This document shows, in pieces, positions 10,801-35,391 of a stretch of 64,000 nucleotides of DNA. The translations under genes were made by a program, and so were the position numbers. Source of the DNA: Hydractinia symbiolongicarpus (lineage: Eukaryota; Cnidaria; Hydrozoa; Anthoathecata; Hydractiniidae); assembly GCF_029227915.1 (NCBI RefSeq), contig NC_079876.1:12462001-12526000 (forward strand), in the 5' to 3' direction. Numbering within the stretch: the stretch's first letter is position 1; the number at the start of each line of letters is the position of its first letter. The notes under the pieces are model-generated. The model worked only from the letters and a program-made list of their open reading frames with translations, made no database searches and was not told the DNA's origin.

Positions 10801-13800
10801 TATAAGTAAAATACTGATAAAGTAAGGGGCTAAAAACGAGCTGTTGATTTTTGACATTAGTGACTTACACAAAGAATTGTAGAAGCAACAAGGGCAATAA
10901 ACAACACCCTAAATAATCTTGATATTATATTGGATAGCCAATATAACTGAAAAGGATAACAAAAAGGAACCTTAAAAATAATGGATATTTTTAATTTTTC
11001 TACACAAGCAGTTACCAAGTTTTCTGCTTAATGAAACTTTAAACTATTTTGACCTGGCTAGATAGCTATTCCCTCCTAAATTCTCCACATAAACATATCA
11101 AATTATGGTTTATAAACTCAAGTTAAGGCAACAAATTCTTTTTAGATGTATTAATCACCTTTTTCGGCGTAAGTATATAAAAAAGGTGTGTTAATTTAAA
11201 ATGCTTTTAATTCACAAAAACTTTATTCTTTGATACATTAACCCTATTCGCTCCGGGGTTTTTGCGAACATACTATGACTGGGGGGGGAGGGGGGCGGAT
11301 TCCGCCCCCCCCTCAATAACTTTTCATAGGGTTGTTCAAATTGAATCAAACTTGGCACACTTATAGTACGTCATAAAAGAAACAAAATGGCGCCAAAAAA
11401 ATTTTGCTTGCGTCAGCACATTTTCTGTGACGTCATCAAAAGCTTAAAAATTGTTAAAAATGCCACTATCTGCTTAAAATATAATTACTTTTGTTCTAGA
11501 GTGAATTTTTACATTCTGTTTGAAGTTTCTGAAAGCTAAATAAAAGTTATTTAACATATCTTCCGGTTTTTACATATATCGGATAAAAAATTGCCCGAAA
11601 AACCGGTTTTTTCCGATTTTCGAGTAAAATCCGACAAAATCGGGAAATCGGATTAGTCACGTGTTCAAATTTTTCAAAATGTTTCTTCTTAATGAAGCAA
11701 AGTTGTGTTGCAAGTTTCAAGTTCTAAGGATAATCATAACAGGAGTTATTTTATTTTCTCCATTATAAGGATTTCATAGAGATTTTTAGGGGTAGTTTCG
11801 AGTAATGGCCAATATCAAAGCCTCTGAAAGGTATGGGACCTAAAAAATTTGCATGCAAGTGTCTAATAGATAAATGTTGAAACTCAGTAAGTATCATAAC
11901 CATATAACACAAAGCAATCAGGAGTTATTAAGAAAAAACCGACAGGGGGGGCGGAATCCGCCCCCCCACTCCCCCCCCCCGGACCGAATAGGGTTAAGGT
12001 ATATATTTTTAGAAAGCTTATATGATTTACTATAAAAATATTATAACTTTAAGGTCAGAAACTTTCGCGGGAAGAAAGTTTCGGGGATAGCCTAATTTCA
12101 GATATTTCGCGAGAAAAAACTTTCGCGGAGAGAAAATAATAAAGACAACTTTTTGATTTATATATCTATTTTTTTTATTTTTTAATCAATTTCTTTTCAC
12201 GTTTTTTTTTTCTGCTTGTCATTTGTTCCTCGAGACATTTCGTTATTTCAAACGACAGGATTAAATAAATGTTTGTTAAAAATTTTACGGGAAAAAACTT
12301 TCGCAATTGAGGCATTTTGAAAAATTTTGCGGGAAAAAACTTTCGCAATTGAGGCATTTTGAAAAATTTTGCGGGAAAAAACTTTCGCAATTGAGGCATT
12401 TTGAAAAATTTTGCAGGAAAAAAACTCTCGCAATTGGGGCATTTTGAAAAATTTTGAGGGAAAAAACTTTTGCGAAAGGGCTCGAAAACCGCGAAACCGC
12501 AAAACTTTATTCCAGCGAAAGTTTCTGACCTTAAAGTATTAAGAAAAAATAAAGTTTAAAGATTTAATAGACAAGGATAAAAAAACGATATATTTATATT
12601 ACACAATTTTTAACTATGATCGTCGTTTTGTACTTGAATGTTTTTATGTTAGCAAGCTAAACCAGTGTAAGATTAGTGGAATAACTTCAATTAAATAATA
12701 TTATTTAAATATAGATATATATATCTAGATATATTATATTAGTTTTGTCTACCGAAGTCACACTCGTATCTTAGAGTTAAAATTGGACTAGCTCAGCACG
12801 ACAATAACTAATCCGAAAGTAACTAACGGTAGGGGTCCATACGACTCCATTATTCCCTTAAGCGGAAAATGTTTGAGAGCTTTTTCCATAAGCATGCACA
12901 ATGAAGTCGTATGACTGCTGACTGACGACAATCCCATAGCTTAGGATCTGCATGTCGGTTTACAATCAAATTTTGTGAGTAAACATATAGGGCCTGTACA
13001 AGCTTACCCAGAAATTTTTTGTGCACACCAAGTTGCAGATCCTGAGTTATTGGGTCATCAGCAAAAAATAAGATTTAATCTGTTGACGATGACGAAGATG
13101 GTGATAATTCTGTGATTAAAAAGAAAGAAGTTTCTATTGCCACAACGCTAACAATGCTTGACCAGCTTATAGAACCAAACGATCTCAATAGAAAGAAAAG
13201 GAAACTCTTTCCTCCATTAAGGAGAGTCTAGATCATTTATCCATCGACTGGTGGTCTTATGGTGGAGCGTTCGCTTCCAGTGCGGTAGGTCTTGGGTTCA
13301 AACCCCGGCCAAGTGATGCCAGAGACATAAAAGTGTGAATCTACCCTTTCTGCTTAGCGCCCAGCATGAGAATAGGATTGATATCTTAGGCAGTTGTCTA
13401 GTTGGGCGATTGCTGTGCTTGCACGACTTTCGTAGCTCAAATGGGAGCTTTAAATGCACTAAGACGCCTTTCCTGGACCCTCTTAAAAAGTAGGAACTGA
13501 AGAGACTATCATTTGTTAAAATTTGTTTGAGAGACTTTAAAGATCTGTAAAGATTGAAAGTTTTATTCGTTATCATTATGTTAATATTATATCATTTGTT
13601 ATTTTTCCTTTGTGATACAAAAATCGGCTTTATTTTCTAATTTGCGGCTTAAAATGTAAAACCTTCGAAAAGGCGGACACTTCCAATTAGCGAACACTTT
13701 GGTGATACACCGACGGTGTCCGTTAAGTGAAGAGTATACTGTTTTGCGAATTTTTGAAAATCGAATTATTTTGTTTTTGCTATGTTAAATTACTACGAAA

Positions 13801-16722
13801 ATTAGCAAACGTTTTTATAGGCTGCCGATAGCCTTCATTTAGGAAACTGCATTAAAATGTAAGCATGTAAATTCCGTCAGTTAGGAAAGTGGCCGCTGAC
13901 GTAAAAATTAATAATGGCAGTAATTAAATTTGGCGGGCGGTAAAAAGAAATGACGTGAATTTAAATTGTCAGCCATCAAAAGAATTATTCCATAATATTT
14001 TAAAGATAGTACCCGAATAGTCCTACGGCTTTTAAGTCGGTGGAACTGTAAAATGAGCTCCTTTTTTGTTGCCCTTGTTACTACCGAGACTAGTTAAGCA
14101 AAAAACGGTACCAGTGTAGTGATGCATAAAATTATTAGTTGTTGTGTATTGTAAACAGAACTGTACGTTGTTAAACAAGATCATGAAATCAAGCTTCTAA
14201 ATTTTTAAGTACTTCAATCTTTCCCAAAACGTCTATTTCTGACATACATCCTAAGTAAATAGTCACTGTGTTGGAGAGCTCATTTCAAAACAGTTCTGAG
14301 TCGCAGCTTATTTATATGCTAGAGCATAGGATGCTTTAAATATGAAGAAATGAATTGATTTAAGGATGTGTTGTGAATTTATTGTTAATTTTAAAACTTT
14401 ATATAAACAAGCGAAGAAGTTAAAAAAACATTCATAGCCATAGTTTTTTTTCTAAAAATACCAAGATTACGAGCTACACGGTTTTTTTTATAAGAAACAT
14501 GTTTATAAGAAACCGACATGTAGAATTTTCAAATATTAAGAAACTTTTCAAATTAATTCTTACAATTAATTGAAGATGTTAAAATCATCACTATTGTGTT
14601 GTTGAGAAACGGAAAAAGGTTATATTTTTTATATTTTTTAACCAACTAGTCCAAAAATTAAAGAAACTTTTAGAACTAGCTATTTATTTGATATAAGAAA
14701 TCCATATTTTGCTAGGAAAATTAAGAAACTAAATCAAAAATATTTGTAACTAAAAACGTGGAATTTCAGCCAACAAGTAAGAAACTAGGCCCTTCAGGTT
14801 TCTTATAAAAAAAACCTGTAGCTATTAAAATGCTCTTTCCCGTTGCGATATGGTAAATAAATCAGACAAAAATCTCGTTGCGAAGTACCATCCAAACGAA
14901 AACCATGCTAAAAACCAGGAATTTGGGAACAGGCCTAAATTAAACCATACTGTGTCAACACCCATGAAATGATACATCAAAATTATTTTCACGTGAAAAG
15001 TTGTGTTTATAAAGATTAAAAAAAAATGAGTGTTTTGTTGCTGACGAAGCTTTATAATGTCGTTCATGTATAATCGCGCCAATTATTTCGCAGTTTTAGC
15101 AGGGGAGAAAATTGCAAGAAAACACAATTGTCGGTGAATGGAGAAAGAATTTTAAGAGAATTCGTAACCTAGATTGTTCTTATTTCGTAACAAATTAAGA
15201 ATTAGGGTCTGAAACAAATGATTGAGTCCAGGCTATTCTTGTTCTGTCTCTATTTTTCGTCAATATCTGAGGCTCGTGTTCTTATAAAATTGTTCTTATA
15301 AAACTTGTGCACCAAAAATTAAAAAAACAGAAGTGGTTCTGAAAACAGGAAATATATTTGTGTCGATATACAGACAATTAGCATAAAATTGAGATCGCGT
15401 GTTAAAAAATGTCTTTGACGCGCACGGTCGCCTCAGAGGAATGAATGCAGACAAAATCGAATATTTTGTATCCAATTTTTCTATTTTTAAAAGCATATCT
15501 TTCTTGGCTAAGTAAAAATTTTTCATTTGATCGAACATTCTGTGATAAACAAGACGTGCCAGGTGAGAAATATTTTTTTCTACTGAGAAAATCATTTCTG
15601 TAGGTAGTTTTGGATTATTTCAAATTTGCTAAAATATTTCTCCCAAAATTTTCTGTTAGTGTAGATTCCTATATTGAACCCGCGAAGTTTTTTTATTTTG
15701 TTTCATTTTAAAAACAAAAGCATTTTAAACATATCTATTTTTTCAACTAACATGCTTATGTCAGCATGAAATAGGCAAAACACATATTTTGAAAAATTGT
15801 CTCCAAATGCGAATTATCCTATACATGATGACGTCATCACATTATTAATATTTTAAATTTTGTGTTCCGTCTATTTGTATTTATATTTTTGTTTTACTTG
15901 TCTAAAAATTAAATATATTAACAATTTCTTATTTATATTTTCAAGTTGACAAAGTATTCTTATTTCAGACAATAATTGTTTTACGCTTTGATCTGCATAT
16001 GATGACGTCATAATAATATTATTACCCTAAATTTGTTTGTTTTTATATTCTAAAATTTTTATAATTAATACTGAATATTTATCATAATATTAACATCCTT
16101 TTTTTAATATTTTCATGTTTATATAATGTTTTAGTCTCTCACAATAAACAAATCCTTTTTTAATATTGTTATCATGAGTTATATTTTTATAAATTTATAA
16201 ATTCATTCATTTATTATTTTATTTTTAGATATCAAGAAAATTATTAAATCTAACGATATCGAGAAACTGAAAAAATTACTATCCATTCATCCGAACATCG
16301 TTCACATGAGAGGTGAAGATGAATACACACCATTGATGTGGACAGTACTGTTCACCAACAATACATCAATGGTGGAAATACTCATCTCATATGGGAGTGA
16401 TGTTTGGGCGGAAGATGGATGGAAACAAAACAGTTATCATTTGGCTGCATATCGTGGTCGTCACACAATATTAGATATGTTATGTCGACATGATGTAACA
16501 AACATCAACCGTGGAAATGTTCACAACTTCACACCATTATATGAATCTGCAGATAATGGTCACATCTCATGTGTTGATGTTTTGTTGCGTCATGAAAATA
16601 TTGATGTGATGATCAAAGATATATATGGAAGAACAGCTTATGATGTTGCTGGAGGATTGATGAATGAACAAAACCGGGAAATAATAAGACGAAAAATAAA
16701 AAAATACGAAGTAAGTTATTAA
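4865..16722 (+). CDS. Death-fold / SF1-like P-loop NTPase / FN3 / ankyrin protein (5' end missing)
   Basis: Nine exons keep frame: 4865-5170, 5237-5578, 5922-5948, 6191-6212, 6302-6558, 6994-9526, 9908-10174, 10431-10447, 16229-16722 (about 1420 codons). The second exon matches a Death domain: I-Y-Q-Y-L-A then [15 protein letters not shown] and a closing L-x-x-L helix. The sixth exon holds an NTPase with Walker A GPLGSGKT (7920-7943) and Walker B FILDEF (near 8211). Late motifs SRGME and MSRAT resemble UvrD/Rep motifs V and VI. A fibronectin III domain (9908-10174) and about four ankyrin repeats (16229-16722) follow. Death domains recruit signalling partners and ankyrins bind proteins, so a cytosolic sensor or signalling scaffold is plausible, but that is inference. 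The first exon is not found. The last exon may also splice on, since GTAAGT lies 13 bases before the stop. Confidence 0.8.
10183..10422. repeat. GATATA/TAGATA microsatellite filling an intron
   Basis: About 240 bp of TAGATA and GATATA units with a few variants (GATATC, GAGAGATA). It occupies almost the whole intron between the FN3 exon and the 17-base exon at 10431 and runs right up to the T-rich acceptor tract. Confidence 0.9.
11242..11993. mobile_element. TTAA-flanked MITE with GC-rich hairpin arms
   Basis: TTAA flanks both ends (11238-11241 and 11994-11997). The ends are inverted copies of CCCTATTCGnnCCGG. Just inside each end sits a G-run or C-run containing GCGGA(A)T(C)CGC, so each arm can fold on itself and pair with the other. 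The body is AT-rich and non-coding. It lies in the last intron of the Death/NTPase gene. A 5' copy of the same family is at 47192. Confidence 0.8.
12046..12537. mobile_element. Inverted-repeat element with internal 41-bp tandem repeats
   Basis: The 23-bp ends (12046-12068 and 12515-12537) are perfect inverted copies beginning ACTTTAAGGTCAGAAAC. Inside, between about 12270 and 12475, a unit of about 41 bp containing TTTTGCGGGAAAAAACTTTCGC and AATTGAGGCATTTTG is repeated five times in tandem. No intact gene: the open frames here are artefacts of the repeat. Confidence 0.75.
13252..13530 (+). mobile_element. tRNA-derived SINE
   Basis: The head has RNA polymerase III promoter boxes: an A-box-like TGGTGGAGCG near 13258 and a perfect B box, GGTTCAAACCC, near 13294. 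The B box is followed by an unrelated body (AAGTGATGCCAGAGACATAA onward) rather than an acceptor stem. This is the plan of a tRNA-derived SINE. No proper cloverleaf can be closed, so it is not called a tRNA gene. The 3' limit is approximate. Confidence 0.6.
13660..13742. mobile_element. Tigger/pogo-type terminal repeat fragment
   Basis: Read on the minus strand, the segment starts CAGTATACTCTTCACTTAA and continues with GGACACCGTCGG and repeated GTGTCCGC/GTGTTCGC words. Ends of Tigger/pogo elements look like this. No transposase sequence is attached; it seems to be a solo end or small MITE. Confidence 0.45.
14472..14823. mobile_element. 352-bp MITE with TATAAGAAAC ends
   Basis: The two ends (from 14472, and to 14823) are inverted copies reading AGCTACA(C/G)GTTTTTTT then TATAAGAAAC, about 28 bp with one mismatch. 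The interior is AT-rich and repeats the word TAAGAAAC. It sits in the last intron of the Death/NTPase gene. No coding capacity. Confidence 0.65.
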
Positions 16723-28698
<11,976 letters not shown>

Positions 28699-29085
28699 AA
28701 TTATTTCGGGCTGCCGAACACAACACACACGGCCAGCTACGATTTAAAAAGAACGAAAAAGAGCATGGTCACAAATAAAGCCCCGGCCCTAGGTCGAATT
28801 TGCTTTTTAAAAAAGTGAACCACAGTACGTTATAAAATACGGACATTCAAGAATTTGAGATTTTAATGCAGATTTTTTTGTCTTGCCTTATATTATTTAA
28901 AAAACATAAAAGGTTAATACATTTTTAAAAATAAATTTTGTCAGTAAATACAAATCTAGATTTAAACACCTCTTTTACATATTATCAGCGTCAGAATATG
29001 GTCGGTAATTTACCTTGTAAGTACATTAATGGCAGACAAGCTGTGATGTTGTCAGAAAGTTTTTAAAAACTTTAAACTTTTAAAC
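28699..29085. promoter_or_regulatory. Shared head-to-head promoter region
   Basis: 387 bp separate the start codon of rps28 (minus) from that of the NDUFA11-like gene (plus), so both promoters must lie here or overlap. On the minus strand a pyrimidine tract at 28746-28763 (CTCTTTTTCGTTCTTTTT) resembles a TOP transcription start. No TATA box was recognised. Confidence 0.55.
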
Positions 29086-32000
29086 ATGGATAGGATGGAG
29101 GGAGATGTAGGGCCTGCTAGGTCGCCAAATGAACACGAGCGGTTTGGTCCACTTTTATTGCGCGAATTCGATGAAAATCCAGGAGAAAAAGCATTTGATA
29201 AGAGTGTTGCTTTTGGAATCAGAGGTGCCGCTGTTGGTACGTAAAATTTGTTTATTGACTGTGTTATGATGGGTCATTTTCACCCCCCTTGCTGGGTTTT
29301 TGCTTTAATAGGGTTTTAATAGGTTAACAGGGTTTTTTGCCATTCCGGACAAGGAAAAGTTTTAAAAACTTTCTTCATGTATATGTTCTGCCCAGATTGC
29401 GAAAACGGCCTGTTTACAACCGGTTGTAAACAGAACATAATCCGGCTGTCCCGGTTACCGGGACAGCTGTATTATTAGGAACACTGATATAATGGCCGGC
29501 CAGGCAGGCAGGCTGTGATTGGTATTTTCTTCGAACTTTTGTTAATTAAAAATATTCTCTGAAAGAACCAGGGTGCTGATAAGCCACATAAACCGTAAAA
29601 AGTGCGGGCGCTTCGGGCGATTCTCCCAAAAAAACCTGCATAGGCCTGAACAATGCCCAAAAAACAAAAACAAAAAAACAGACAGTAATATGATTCAAAA
29701 AAACTATAAAAATTAAACTAAACTTACTATGTGGTAGCAAAGTTCTTAAAAAAACTTTTTTTGATGGGTTTTGACAAAGTTTACTTTATAAATAACTTAT
29801 ATATAAACTTTATTAACTCCTTTTTGTTCTAGCGCCTTCTTCCCAACTATCGTCCTCAAGGTTTATTACAAGCAATTGCATTTCAGGAATGTTCCGGGCG
29901 AGCTCGGGAAAGTGCGGGCGAGCTCGGGGGACAACCACCAATTTATTCGAAAAGTCGCCGGAACTCGCCGGAATATATGCGGGCATTTGCAGCTTATCGC
30001 CACCCTCTTCTGGAAGATAGAACACCCCTAAAAACTAGACATGGCGAAAGAAAAAAGTCCTGACGTAATTCTTAGTATAAAGTACTCTTGTAGTAAATAC
30101 ATTTCAACATAATATACTTTGAAGTAACTAAATTTCACAGAACCTAAATTATTCTATATATTTGCAGGAATTAAGTTTGGTGAAAAGTTATTAAACTTGC
30201 GAATCCCAAAATTTAGTATTTGCCACAAAATTTCGTTTCATTTGAAACAACAACAACTTTGCCACCAGGGCTATTTGCTTGTCAGAAGTGACGAATGATA
30301 TAAAAGCGGTGGGCCCCGATTATATTTGTTCTATAAGTCTTGAATAATATTTGACTGTCATACATAAGTCGGCCTTCCCCGATTATGTGCGTTCTACAAT
30401 AAGTGAGAATGCTATACACGTGTATAATAAAAGTGTAAGAAGGTGTTAAAATCTGTTACAATAGAATTCCTAGTGAGAAATCATCATCATCATTCTCGGC
30501 CTAACGTCCGTTTTCCATGCTAGCATGGGTTGGACGGGGTATATTAATGACCCTCTTCCAGTCTGATCTAGACTGTGTTAGATCTAAACTCAACTTCCTC
30601 TGTATCAAGTCTATCCTTATAACCTCCTGCCAAGTCTTTCTCGGTCTGCCTCTGGGCTTTGCCCCAGGAACTATCAAGTCTCTACAATTTCTTACCCAAT
30701 TATCCTCCTCCATTCTTTCCAAGTGCCCCAGCCAATTCAATCTTCTTATCTGGATAACATCTACGGAGACTTAGCCTGCTTCTTAGCTCATCTGAACTCT
30801 TTCTGTCTCTCAGACTGGCGTTACACATCCACCTAACCATTCTCATATCATTCCTTTCTAAACGGTCAAGATCTTCCTGCTTCACTGCCCATGTCTCACT
30901 ACCGTACAACATAACACTTCTTACACAGGCCTCATACAACCTACCTTTTACCTCAGTTGACAGGGCTCTGCTAGTCAACAAAGGAAGTAACTCTCTGAAC
31001 TTTTTCCAAGCAGAACCTACGCTACAAGTAGCACTTCTTCCAACACCCCCTTCACTGCCCAACATATCACCTAAGTAATAGAAGTTCTCAACTATCTCTA
31101 ACGAGCCACTGTTGTACATCATTAAAGCTGGAAATACTTCATTCTCTATAATCTCACCTTTGCAACGCTTGCATACAAACTGTATGTCAGCTCTTAACCT
31201 TCCACTAATACTACTGCACTTCTTATCTTGCAAGTCTGACAAAAAATTGAGTTACTACCAACCCCTTTCCTGCAAACTCCACAAGAAATAATATAAAAAT
31301 ATGCCTTAAACATTTTACGTTTGTTTGAAATAAGCCAGCCAGTTAAAATAACAAGAATAACAAGATGCAGAACCTGCATCTCTCTCATAATTCTTTGGTT
31401 TAGTTTACATTTGGGAAAACCAAAGTAGTGTATGCTACTTAACCTGTAGCCTTAAATTATTCTACGTTTTGAAGCTTATTTTAAGTGAGTCTTGTCAGTT
31501 GCTAAAAAAATGCAAAACGAGGGAAACAGCTGGATATCATCATCATCAAAATCATCATCACCATCCCCATCATCCTTGCCAAGTCTTTCTCGGTCAACAT
31601 CTTTAATTCTACGGAGACTTAGCCTGCTTCTTAGCTCATCTGAACTCTTTCTGTCTTTCAGACTGGCGTTACACATCCACCTAACCATTCTCATATCATT
31701 CCTTTCTAAACGGTCAAGATCTTCCTGCTTCACTGCTTATGTCTCACTACCATACAACATAACACTTCTTACACAGGCCTCATACAACCTACCTTTTACC
31801 TCAATTGACAGGACTCTGATAGTCAACAAAGGAAGTAACTCTCTGAACTTTTTCCAAGCAGAACCTATCCTGCAAGTAACACTTCTTCCAACACCCCCTT
31901 CACTGCCCAACATATCACCTAAGTAACAGAAGTTCTCAACTATCTCTAACGAGCCACTGTTGTACATCATTAAAGCTGGAAATACTTCATTCTCTATAAT

Positions 32001-35000
32001 CTCACCTTTGCAACGCTTGCATACAAACTGTATGTCAGCTCTTAACCTTCCACTAATACTACTGCACTTCTTATGTACCCAATGCTTGCAAGTCTGACAA
32101 AAAATTGAGTTACTACCAACCCCTTTCCTGCAAACTCCACAAGGCACTTTCCAACTACAAGATCACACTTGGCTGCAATGCTGCTAATCATGACTTTAGA
32201 CTTTGCTGTGTTCACCCTTAGCCCTTTCTCTTCTAGTCCTTTCTTCCACTTCTCAAACTTTTCAACTAATTCTTCCATTGACTCTGCTATGAAAACCAAA
32301 TCATCTGCATACTATAACTCCCATGGACAACCTGTTCTGAACTCCATCGACCACGTTGCAGTTTCTAAAACAGCTTTGTCAAAACAGCCACTTATAAATC
32401 AGTAGCTTCTGCAACGCATTTATGACCTACCATAATCATAAGAATGATTTTTATTTATACAATATTAATACCCCCGTTTTACTAACTTATGACTACACAA
32501 ACATTATTCGGTCTTTCGATTACGCATTTCATTGAAATGCGTAATCCGTATGCGTAATCCATCATGAAGAAAATTTTAACGTTACATAAAGTTTGTTTGA
32601 TTTTGGCAAAAAAAAATTAAGTTATAAATTTATTTTTATGATATCTATACAATTATAAATTTTGAATGCAAATACCTTAACAGGTCTACAATTCTGGTGG
32701 CAAAAAATGCTAAAATTTGCTATTACTTAAATATGATATCATAATTTATGCAGCATAATTAAATCTAAAAATGTTTTAGTTGTGAATATCTTTAGAACGA
32801 AAAGAGCGTTTTAAAAAATGTAAAATTAATCAATAAGTCAAACATCATGTTAACCTTAAGCTCCTTATAATCTGCCCAGATTGTAGTTTATGTTTTCTGT
32901 ACAATAGAATCGTCATTCCTCTATTATTTTGCACACAGGAATTTTACTGCATTTTAAAAAAGCTAAGATAGGCAAATACGCAACCTGACAGTACTTTGGA
33001 CGCTTTTCAATCACCTATTTTTTATGATAAGAAATTGCATTGGTTCTGCTTCACTCAAAAATTCACAGGCAAAGAAAAATTCCCTCCCCCTTCACCTTAT
33101 CAAAAAACTTATTTTTTCATCTTTCTTTATAATGTGTCTTTTCTCTTTGAGTGTTGTGATAAAAAAATTTACGCTACAAAGATCGAAATTACTCTGCTCA
33201 AATAAATTCAATAGTGGTAAAAAAAAATGTTATATATTGATTAACGCACCAGCTCAAAAGACCAAAGATCAAGAAAAATAAAGGTTTAGCAACTTTAGTT
33301 AAATAATAAATATTCACAAATCAGTTTTGTTGCAATAGCCTGGTTGGTTAGCGCATTACACTTAGATGCAATTTTTCTGTGCTGGTTTAAATCTCCCTAG
33401 GGTGCGTTTTTGTAAAAAGAACTTTGTGAATAAAACCTCATTGATGATGTTGCATTTGACCATTTGAGGCATAGCCAGTTAGCCCAGTATAAGTTGCTAG
33501 AAATTATATTGCAAGTCAACAAACTATATATGCACTACTTCGCTAAAAATTTTAGCCTGTCCCATTTTCGTGTTATCCAGTATTATATGTATACTTCATG
33601 AAATGTAAATAGATGTGGAAATATGTCTATTGATTTGTGAGCACCCCTTTGTTTGTGAGTGATCACCCCTTTATTCTGCACTACAGTTGCTTGACTTTAT
33701 GCACAACTTTTGGACCTCTTATGTTATTTTAAGCAAATAGCAGTAACAAAACATTTTTTCATTTATTTATTTATTTTTCTTAATTCATTTATTTATTCAT
33801 TTATTTATTTTCAGGTGTTTTAGTTGGTGGTACTTATGCAGCTATGTTTGAACCGGCATCAAAAGTTAATGGTATTACATATGCTTTGCGACACATGGGA
33901 AAAGCTGCAGTATTTGGAGGTAAAGCCTCATATTTTACTCTTGTGCAACAAAGTAAAAGCAATGTTATATTATGCATTGGTATTCCAATCGCGGTTACCA
34001 GGGCTACTAGTGCCTAATACACTGCAAGCCACAAAATGTTAATGACATAAAAAATATATATAGATAAAGGTTTATCCTGGCATATCCATTTTTTTTGTAG
34101 AGATAAACCTTCATTTATACAAATTTAAAGTATTTTCTCATATTGCAAGGCAGTGCATTGACAGAGGTCAATGTTCTCCAGTAGTGCCTGAGACTAATAG
34201 TTACTGTATGGATTAGTTTTAATAAATCTCATTTCATGAAGTTTACATATAATTATATAATTATATATCAACTATTTTCTACGCTAGCAAAGTGTGAAAA
34301 ACTTAATAAGTAACAAAACTTTATTTAAAGTGCTGTTCATATCAATATCAGTCACCAGTGTGTTTAAAGTATTTCCAGCATGTAAAGTCTTATATTACTG
34401 CTTAGAAGGTTAATATGTTAGCCTAAATTTGAATTGTTGTTGTATCCATGACACTTTATCAGATATGAGCATTGGCACCTGTAATGCGTTTGTCTGCGGC
34501 TCCCAGTCCTGAGGGACCACGGTTGAGTCTCCCTTACTGCCAAGCAGTGTGTTAGTGATGCGCAAATGTAGCTTCTCTGCAATATGATAAAATGTTCTTG
34601 TGGGAAAAAATATGGAAAGTTGTAAAAGTGGGAAAAACTATAGAAAACAATATTTTATAATAATGTTATTGTTTTTAGATCTATCTTTTCTAGTCATCAA
34701 GCTGGCAGTTATTTACATCTGTTTTTGTTGTTGTTGTTTTAATTCCAGGTTTTGTCAAATCTTACACCTGGTCAGAAACTTTCTAGAATATTACTTCAAT
34801 AAATATTATTCCATATTTGCTAATATTGAACATATGACAGTCCTATTATTTACGAAGGTCTGAACTGATTGTTTATATTTTTTGTAGGTGCTTATGGAGC
34901 TCTGTTAGGTGCAGGTATTCCAATTGCACAGGCTATCCGAAAGAAGAATGATCCAGTGGCTTGGATGTGGGGTGGATTCGCTGCTGGAACAGTTTTTGCG

Positions 35001-35306
35001 TTAAAAAGTAAGATTCGCTGTCTGGAATATACGTAATTGAATTAAACATTACAGAGGAAACTTGAAAACCGAAGGCTGTTTAACCTACATCATTTGAAAT
35101 ACCTGCTCAATTGTTATGAAACTAAATTGAATATTTTTAGGACAGGCATCTTTTTGGGGGGCCACAAACTTTTTGACTTGATTTTTTAGGATGTGCCTGT
35201 AATTAAACTTTTTTGTAAAAAAAAATCACTATAGTAAAATAATTAAAATATTTGCTTTGGATAGGTAAGGGTATTTTTACTTAATCTCTTTAATAATAGC
35301 TGTCTA

Positions 35307-35391
<85 letters not shown>

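Noticed and set aside
12175-12502. Open frames of 74 and 84 codons (minus) with repeated peptide
   Set aside because: They are translations of the 41-bp tandem repeat, not a gene.
31492-31926. 144-codon plus-strand Ser-rich frame
   Set aside because: Antisense of the LINE fragment; the Ser run comes from the ATC tail.
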